Origin: CALIZF01 sp046292445
GTDB lineage: Bacteria; Pseudomonadota; Alphaproteobacteria; Rhodobacterales; Rhodobacteraceae
NCBI GenBank assembly: GCA_046292445.1
Contig: JBKBQT010000010.1
Coordinates: forward strand, 55,262-119,261
Reading direction: 5' to 3'
Length of the DNA: 64,000 bases
The position numbers were made by a program, and so were the translations under genes. The notes beneath the pieces are model-generated. The model searched no databases, had not been told where the DNA came from, and was given only the letters and a program-made list of their open reading frames with translations. Of this stretch, positions 58,900-64,000 are shown one piece after another (position 1 is the first letter of the stretch; the number at the start of each line of letters is the position of its first letter).

Positions 58900-60054
58900 T
58901 CAGGCGACCCGCTGGCCGCGCACCCAGGTTCCCCGAAGCGCAGGGGCGCCGGAGATGCGCCCGACGCGGATCAGATCGGCGCGCAGGCCGGGGGCGATGC
59001 GGCCGCGGTCGGCGAGGCCGGCGGCGGCAGCCGGCGCGGCGGTGACGGTGGCGATGCCGCGCGCGACATCCGACCACAGCTCGCCGAGCATGAGCGCACC
59101 GGCAAGAAGCGAGGAGGGCACGTAATCCGAGGACAGGATGTCGAGCAGGCCGGCCTCGGCGAGCGCGGCGGCCGCGATATTGCCCGAATGCGAGCCGCCC
59201 CGCACGAGATTGGGCGCCCCCATCATCACCGCGATACCCTTGGCGCGGCAGGCGGCGGCGGCCTCGACGGTCGTGGGGAACTCGGCCAGGGCGGCGCCGT
59301 GATGGGCCGAGACGGCGACCTGGTCTGCGGTCGTGTCGTCGTGGCTGGCGATCACCGCGCCGTAGCGGCGGGCATGGGCCACCGCTGCGGCCTCGTGCGC
59401 GACGCGCACGCGGTCGCCGAGCGCCTGAAGATTGGCGACATGGGTCTGGAAATAGTCCTCGGTCGCGCCGGATTTCGACATCACATAGGCACGCAGTTTC
59501 GAGATGTCGCGGAACTGGCGCTGGCCGGGCGTGTGGTCCATCAGCGACACGAGGCGGATGCGGTCGCCCTCGCCGAATTCGGCCATTTCCTCGGGCAGGG
59601 TTTCCGAGCAGATCTCGGCCCGCAGGTGCAGGAAGTGGCTGATCCTGAGAGCACCGGCCGCGCGCAGATCCATGATCTCGGTCGCCACCGCGCGGGCGTA
59701 TTTGCCGTAGTTCATCTTGCCGTCCGACACGATGGACCCGACGCGCAGCGCGTCGAACACGGTGGTGATGCCGCAGCCGGCGAGTTCGGCGTCATGGGCC
59801 ATGATGGCCGGGACATGCGGCCAGTTGACATTGGGTCGCGGCTGGAGGTGCCATTCGAGGTTGTCGGTATGCAGTTCCACCATGCCCGGCGCGATCAGAT
59901 CGCAGCCCATGTCGTGCGCACCCGGGGGCACCGAGGCGCCGCTGTCGATCGCGGCGATCAGTCCATCGCGGATCGTCACGGCGCCGTGGATCACCTCGGT
60001 CGGCAGGACGATGCGGGCGTTGGCGAGAATCGTTTCGGGCGTCGGTGCGGTCAT
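58900..60054 (-). CDS. phnM: Alpha-D-ribose 1-methylphosphonate 5-triphosphate diphosphatase
   Basis: A 384-residue amidohydrolase-fold enzyme of the C-P lyase pathway. It removes diphosphate from ribose 1-methylphosphonate 5-triphosphate. The metal motif HTDN replaces the usual HxH (LIAPGMVELHTDNLEWH), and the ASHDDTT and SSDYVPSSLL segments are diagnostic for PhnM. It is transcribed apart from the phnN-phnL-phnK run, separated by a plus-strand DUF1045 gene. Confidence 0.95.
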   Translation of the reverse strand: MTAPTPETILANARIVLPTEVIHGAVTIRDGLIAAIDSGASVPPGAHDMGCDLIAPGMVELHTDNLEWHLQPRPNVNWPHVPAIMAHDAELAGCGITTVFDALRVGSIVSDGKMNYGKYARAVATEIMDLRAAGALRISHFLHLRAEICSETLPEEMAEFGEGDRIRLVSLMDHTPGQRQFRDISKLRAYVMSKSGATEDYFQTHVANLQALGDRVRVAHEAAAVAHARRYGAVIASHDDTTADQVAVSAHHGAALAEFPTTVEAAAACRAKGIAVMMGAPNLVRGGSHSGNIAAAALAEAGLLDILSSDYVPSSLLAGALMLGELWSDVARGIATVTAAPAAAAGLADRGRIAPGLRADLIRVGRISGAPALRGTWVRGQRVA

Positions 60055-60152
60055 GGTTTCGGCCTTTCGGGGATCGGCCCCGACTTGCCAGCCCGGGCGG
60101 GCCGGGGCAAGAGGGGGCGCGTGCAGCGGCGGGTGATGAAGGATGTGGGGCA

Positions 60153-60845
60153 ATGGCTGAGGATTTCCGGCGGTATGCGATCTACTGGCGGCCCGCGCCG
60201 GGGCCGCTGGCCGATTTCGGTGCGGCGTGGATCGGCTGGGATCCGGCGGCGGGGGTGGAGGTGGCGCATCCTGACCTGCCCGGCCTGCCCTTGCCGGTTG
60301 CCGAGATCACGGCGACGCCGCGCAAATACGGCCTGCATGCCACGATCAAGCCGCCGTTCCGGCTGGCCGAGGGGCAGAGCGCGGCCGCGCTCGATGCCGC
60401 GCTGCGGGATTTCTGCGCCGCGCGCGCCCCGGCCGCGGCGGCTGGCCTGCGGCTGGCGCCCATCGGGCCGTGGCTTGCGCTGGTCGCCGACGGGGATGGC
60501 GCGGGCCTCGGCGCGCTCGCGGGTGCTGTGGTGGCCGGGTTCGATGCCTTCCGCGCCCCCCCCGATGCAGCCGAGATCGCGCGGCGCAATCCCGGCGCGC
60601 TCAGCCCGCGGCAGCGCGAGATGCTCGATCGCTGGGGCTATCCCTATGTGATGGAAGAGTTCTTCTTTCACGTCACGCTGTCGGGCCAGCTTGCACCCGC
60701 GGCGCAGGCGGCGGTGCGCGCCGCGCTCGAGCCAGCGGTCGCGCCGCTCTGCCCGCGCCCGTTCCGGCTCGATGCGCTCGCGCTCTGCGGCGAGGGACCG
60801 GACGGGCGGTTCCGCGAGATCCACCGCTATGCGCTTTCGGGCTGA
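60153..60845 (+). CDS. DUF1045 phosphonate-operon protein (2H phosphoesterase-like)
   Basis: A 230-residue protein with two HxT/S-type motifs, YGLHATIKPPF and FFFHVTLSG, of the 2H phosphoesterase superfamily. The family is nearly always found in phn loci of alphaproteobacteria and is thought to replace PhnP (cyclic ribose phosphate phosphodiesterase), which would make the ribose 1,5-bisphosphate used by PhnN. Its 3' end overlaps phnN by 19 bases in convergent orientation. Confidence 0.85.
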   Translation: MAEDFRRYAIYWRPAPGPLADFGAAWIGWDPAAGVEVAHPDLPGLPLPVAEITATPRKYGLHATIKPPFRLAEGQSAAALDAALRDFCAARAPAAAAGLRLAPIGPWLALVADGDGAGLGALAGAVVAGFDAFRAPPDAAEIARRNPGALSPRQREMLDRWGYPYVMEEFFFHVTLSGQLAPAAQAAVRAALEPAVAPLCPRPFRLDALALCGEGPDGRFREIHRYALSG

Positions 60846-61369
60846 AGCGCGGCGAGGAAGGCGGCGATGCCGGCATCGAGCGGGCCGCCGTTGTCAACGC
60901 GGCGCAGCGCCAGCCCCTCGGGCAGCGCAAACCCTGCCCGTGTCAGCCGGGCGGCGATGTCCGCTTCGCTCTCGCGCCCGCGGGCGGCGAGGCGGGCGGC
61001 GAGGACGGGGACCGGCGCGGTCACGAGGATGACGACGAGCGCCGGATAGCGCGCAGCCGCCTCGGCCAGAACGGCGCGGCTGCCGTTGAAGGCGACGCTG
61101 CGCCCGGCGCCAAGGTCAGCGTCGATGCTGGCGGGGATGCCGTAGTGCAGGCCATGGGCGGCCCAGGTCAGCGCGAAGTCGCCCCGGGCGGCGCGGGCGG
61201 CGAATTCGGCCTCGCTCACGCCCTCGAAGGGCTCGCCCCCCGCCGCTTCGGGGCGGGTGATGACGCGGCGCGCGATCGCGAGGTCGGGCCGCGCCGCGCC
61301 GGCGGCGGCGAGGAGCGTGTCCTTGCCCGCACCCGACGGGCCGACGACGGCGAAGAGGCGCCCCGTCAT
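60827..61369 (-). CDS. phnN: Ribose 1,5-bisphosphate phosphokinase
   Basis: A 180-residue guanylate-kinase-like enzyme that phosphorylates ribose 1,5-bisphosphate to PRPP, the last step of the C-P lyase route. Walker A is GPSGAGKD (10-17) and RRVITRPEAAGGE is the family motif. The ATG overlaps the phnL stop as ATGA. Confidence 0.93.
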   Translation of the reverse strand: MTGRLFAVVGPSGAGKDTLLAAAGAARPDLAIARRVITRPEAAGGEPFEGVSEAEFAARAARGDFALTWAAHGLHYGIPASIDADLGAGRSVAFNGSRAVLAEAAARYPALVVILVTAPVPVLAARLAARGRESEADIAARLTRAGFALPEGLALRRVDNGGPLDAGIAAFLAALQPESA

Positions 61370-62049
61370 GCCGCGGCGGCGGGGGTGAAGGCGCGCACGT
61401 CCACTTCGCGGTCGCAGACGCGCGCCCGTGCGCCCTCGTCGTGGAAGATGCCGAGGATCGCCGCCCCCCGGGCCTTGGCCGCCTCGACCAGCCGCAGCAC
61501 CGCCTCGCGGTTGGCGCCGTCGAGGCTTGCCGTCGGCTCGTCCAGCAACAGCGCCGGATAGGGGTGGACAAAGCCGCGCGCGATGTTCACCCGCTGCTGC
61601 TCGCCGCCCGAGAAGGTGGTGGGCGACAGGCCCCAGAGGCGTTCGGGGATGTTCACGGCCCGCAGCATCGCCGCCGCCTGCGCCTCGGCCGCCGCCTGCG
61701 GCACGCCGAGCGTCAGGAGCGGTTCGGCCACCACCGCGAGCGTCGGCACGCGGGGGACGACACGCAGGAACTGGCTGACATAGCCCAGCGTCTCGCGCCG
61801 CAGGCGGATGATCGCCCGCGGCTCGGCCCGCGCGACATCCACCCCGCCGACGATGATCGATCCGGCATCGACGCGGTAGTTGCCCCAGATCATCCGCATC
61901 AGCGTCGATTTGCCCGACCCCGAGGCACCGGTGAGCGCCACGCATTCGCCCGGGGCCACGGTCAGCGCCGCGCCCGCCATGACAGGGATCACCGTGCCGC
62001 CCTCGTTCCACAGGGTGAAGGCCTTGGCCACGCCGTCCACGACGATCAT
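61366..62049 (-). CDS. phnL: C-P lyase complex ATPase-like subunit PhnL
   Basis: A 227-residue ABC-type ATPase with Walker A GASGSGKST (41-49), the Q-loop in ETLGYVSQFLRVVPRV, signature FSGGEQQRVNIARG and Walker B ALLLDEPTASLD. PhnL binds PhnK on the C-P lyase core. ATG 62049 overlaps the stop of the corA-like gene as TGATG; an in-frame ATG 18 bases upstream is less likely. Confidence 0.93.
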   Translation of the reverse strand: MIVVDGVAKAFTLWNEGGTVIPVMAGAALTVAPGECVALTGASGSGKSTLMRMIWGNYRVDAGSIIVGGVDVARAEPRAIIRLRRETLGYVSQFLRVVPRVPTLAVVAEPLLTLGVPQAAAEAQAAAMLRAVNIPERLWGLSPTTFSGGEQQRVNIARGFVHPYPALLLDEPTASLDGANREAVLRLVEAAKARGAAILGIFHDEGARARVCDREVDVRAFTPAAAA

Positions 62050-63005
62050 CAGAGCCACCGTTTCCATTTGAAATAGAGATAGGTCCCGACCGCCGAGGCG
62101 AGCATGAGGCCGAGCGCCATGGGATAGCCCCAGTCCCATTCAAGCTCGGGCATGTGGGCAAAGTTCATCCCGTAGGCGCTGGCGATCACCGTCGGCGGCA
62201 GGAACACCACGGCGAGAACCGAAAAGATCTTGATCGTCTGCGCCTGGGCGAGGTTGATCATCCCGAGCGTGGCATCGGTGGCGAGCGCGACGCGGCTCGA
62301 CAGGAAATCGGCATGCACCTCGAGCGCCTGGATGTCGCGCATGAGGCCCTTGACCACCGGGCGCAGCGCCCCGCCATGCGGGCGCTCGGCGACCTGCTGG
62401 CCATAGTAGCTGATCGCCCGCTCGATCGTCAGCAGCGCAAGGCGCACCCGGCTGACCTGCTCGCCCTGCTGGCCCACGGCGCGCAGCGTGGCCTGCATGC
62501 CCTCGGGGCGCGCGGCCGTGCCCTCGGCAAAGATCTGCGCCGCCACGGCGTCGAGCGCGCGCCCCGCGCCTTCGAGCAGGTCGGCGAGGCGGCCCGTGAT
62601 CTCTTCCATCAGCGACAGGAACACCCGGTCGGGGTCGGTGCATCCGGGGCCGACCTTGGGCGCGCGGTCGGGATAGGTCTCGAACGGGCGCGGGTTGTGA
62701 TGGCGGATGGTCACGAGGCGCTCGGGGCCGATGACGAAGGTGAGCGGGCCGGTGGTCGCCTCCTTCGTCTCGGACATGCCCGGGATGACGATCGTCATGT
62801 AGTCGAGCCCGCCCTCGCGGTAGAGCCGGGCGGACAGCTCGATCTCCTCCATCTCGGCGAGGGTGGGCACATCCACCCCGAGGGCGCGCACCGCCGCGAC
62901 CTGCGGCGCCTGCGGGCGGTAGAGGTCGATCCACACCGCACCCTCCACCGCATCGGGTGCGAGGCGCTCGAGCCGCCCGGCGGTTTCGCGATAGGCAAAG
63001 AGCAT
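62049..63005 (-). CDS. CorA-family divalent metal transporter inserted in the phn operon
   Basis: A 318-residue protein of the CorA/ZntB family: a large cytoplasmic N-terminal domain, two C-terminal helices, and the YGMNF selectivity motif between them. It would move Mg2+ or a related ion across the inner membrane. It lies 3 bases after phnK and is fused by codon overlap to phnL, so it belongs to the phosphonate operon, where no CorA is expected. Confidence 0.9.
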   Translation of the reverse strand: MLFAYRETAGRLERLAPDAVEGAVWIDLYRPQAPQVAAVRALGVDVPTLAEMEEIELSARLYREGGLDYMTIVIPGMSETKEATTGPLTFVIGPERLVTIRHHNPRPFETYPDRAPKVGPGCTDPDRVFLSLMEEITGRLADLLEGAGRALDAVAAQIFAEGTAARPEGMQATLRAVGQQGEQVSRVRLALLTIERAISYYGQQVAERPHGGALRPVVKGLMRDIQALEVHADFLSSRVALATDATLGMINLAQAQTIKIFSVLAVVFLPPTVIASAYGMNFAHMPELEWDWGYPMALGLMLASAVGTYLYFKWKRWL

Positions 63006-63008
63006 CGG

Positions 63009-63785
63009 CTAGACCTGCAACACGGAACTGACGAGCAGTTGCGTATAGGGATGCGCCGGGTCGTCCAAGACCTGATCGGTCAGCCCCGCCTCGACCACGC
63101 GCCCGCCCTGCATCACCATCAGCCGGTCGGCGAGCAGGCGCACCACCGCGAGGTCATGGGTGACGATGACGGCGCTCAGCCCCATCTGCCGCACGAGGCC
63201 GCGCAGCAGGTCGAGCAGCCGGGCCTGCACGCTCACGTCCAGCCCGCCCGTCGGCTCGTCCATGAACACAAGGCGCGGGCCGGTCACGAGGTTGCGCGCG
63301 ATCTGGAGCCGCTGTTGCATGCCGCCCGAAAAGGCGCGCGGCGGATCGTCCACCCGGTCGGCAGCGATCTCGACCCGGCCGAGCCAGTCCACCGCCGCCG
63401 CCCGGATCCGCCCGTAGTGCCGCGCGCCGGTGGCCATCAGCCGCTCGCCGACGTTCCCGCCCGCGCTGACCCCCATGCGCAGCCCGTCGCGCGGGTTCTG
63501 GTGGACGAAGGCCCAGTCGGTGCGGCCGAGCATCCGCCGCTCGGGCTCGCCCATGCGCAACACGTCGCGGGGGCCCTCCGCGCGGGTGTCGAACAGGATC
63601 TCGCCGGCATCGGGCACCAGATGCCCGGCCAGGCAGCCCAGCAGCGTCGATTTGCCCGACCCGCTCTCGCCGACAACGCCCAGCACCTCGCCCGGCCAGA
63701 GGTCGAAGGATACATCGGCACAGCCGATGCGGGCGCCGTAGCGCTTGGTGATGCCGCGGGCGGACAGGAGGGGGGTGTCGGTCAC
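63009..63785 (-). CDS. phnK: C-P lyase complex ATPase subunit PhnK
   Basis: A 258-residue ABC-type ATPase close to oligopeptide-transporter ATPases. Walker A GESGSGKST (39-47), the PhnK-specific AFVHQNPRDGLRMGVSAGGN segment, signature FSGGMQQRLQIARNL and Walker B LVFMDEPTGGLDV. It docks on PhnJ. The GTG start overlaps the stop of the upstream hydrolase gene as GTGA. Confidence 0.94.
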   Translation of the reverse strand: MTDTPLLSARGITKRYGARIGCADVSFDLWPGEVLGVVGESGSGKSTLLGCLAGHLVPDAGEILFDTRAEGPRDVLRMGEPERRMLGRTDWAFVHQNPRDGLRMGVSAGGNVGERLMATGARHYGRIRAAAVDWLGRVEIAADRVDDPPRAFSGGMQQRLQIARNLVTGPRLVFMDEPTGGLDVSVQARLLDLLRGLVRQMGLSAVIVTHDLAVVRLLADRLMVMQGGRVVEAGLTDQVLDDPAHPYTQLLVSSVLQV

Positions 63786-64000
63786 GGCAGATCCTCGGCG
63801 AGAAACGCATCGACGATGGCATGAAAGGCGGCCGGATCGTCGAGGGGCGCAAGATGCCCCCCCGGCACGATGGCATGGCGCCCGTGCCGAACCGTATCGG
63901 CGATCCGGCGCCCCTGGGCATGGGTGATCGGGTTGCCCTGCCCCACCACCACCAGCACCGGCGCCGCGATCCGCGCGAGGAGCGGCGCGGCGTCAAAGCG
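63782..64000 (-). CDS. Alpha/beta-hydrolase, C-terminal fragment (5' end outside window)
   Basis: The last 72 codons of a gene entering from the right edge, which I translated by hand. APVLVVVGQGNPITHAQ and VPGGHLAPLDDPAAFHAIV match the acid and catalytic-histidine end of alpha/beta-hydrolases. It is coupled to phnK by GTGA, in the place where phnJ usually stands, so it is either an extra operon member or reflects an altered gene order. Confidence 0.7.
   Translation of the reverse strand, partial: RFDAAPLLARIAAPVLVVVGQGNPITHAQGRRIADTVRHGRHAIVPGGHLAPLDDPAAFHAIVDAFLAEDLP

Overview
The window is chromosomal DNA of very high G+C from an alphaproteobacterium, most likely a member of the Rhodobacteraceae. 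The pointers are a DUF1127 gene followed by CCUCCUCC-hairpin sRNAs of the CcsR/cuckoo type, a VPLPA-CTERM protein, a complete mraZ-rsmH-ftsL-ftsI-murE-murF-mraY run, a TRAP transporter, a C-P lyase operon, and two families of short intergenic elements of a kind often seen in this family. No tRNA, rRNA, CRISPR array or intact insertion sequence was found.

1-12.7 kb holds two catabolic operons. The left one reads on the minus strand: thiolase, acyl-CoA ligase, a free-standing phosphohistidine swivel protein, an unrecognised 518-residue protein, and a second acyl-CoA ligase cut by the edge. The right one reads on the plus strand: a CUT2 sugar ABC transporter (binding protein, double ATPase, permease), an acetoacetate decarboxylase-like enzyme and a 3-hydroxyacyl-CoA dehydrogenase. 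Between them lie surE and a tyrosine phosphatase. Both operons carry the same ATTGT-N3-ACAAT palindrome just upstream of a TTGAC-type -35 box. I infer that one GntR/FadR-type regulator controls both and that together they form one uptake and degradation route for an unknown substrate. This is the best candidate here for an undescribed system.

12.7-25 kb is an accessory stretch with visible decay: a transposase-like fragment, a two-gene HPF/baeRF ribosome-associated module, a transglutaminase-like pseudogene with one in-frame stop, a 2396-residue RTX calcium-binding protein and a small membrane protein.

25-40 kb carries a crotonase and then the division/cell-wall cluster on the minus strand. 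murD is separated from mraY by four unrelated genes, and ftsW, murG and murC do not follow it. Upstream of mraZ lie mrp (Fe-S carrier) and, divergently, the DUF1127 gene with three tandem sRNA units.

40-53 kb holds a BenE-type transporter, uvrD (apparently leaderless), an FMN reductase, a divergent pair that looks like a split MnmC, two tandem DMT permeases, uvrB, an integral membrane methyltransferase and a photolyase-like protein whose domains are in reversed order. 52.8-58.7 kb is a TetR-linked operon: TRAP transporter, cyclase-family hydrolase, OsmC-like protein and a BKACE enzyme. 58.9-64 kb is the distal part of a C-P lyase locus (phnM, DUF1045 gene, phnN, phnL, phnK) with a corA-like gene between phnK and phnL.
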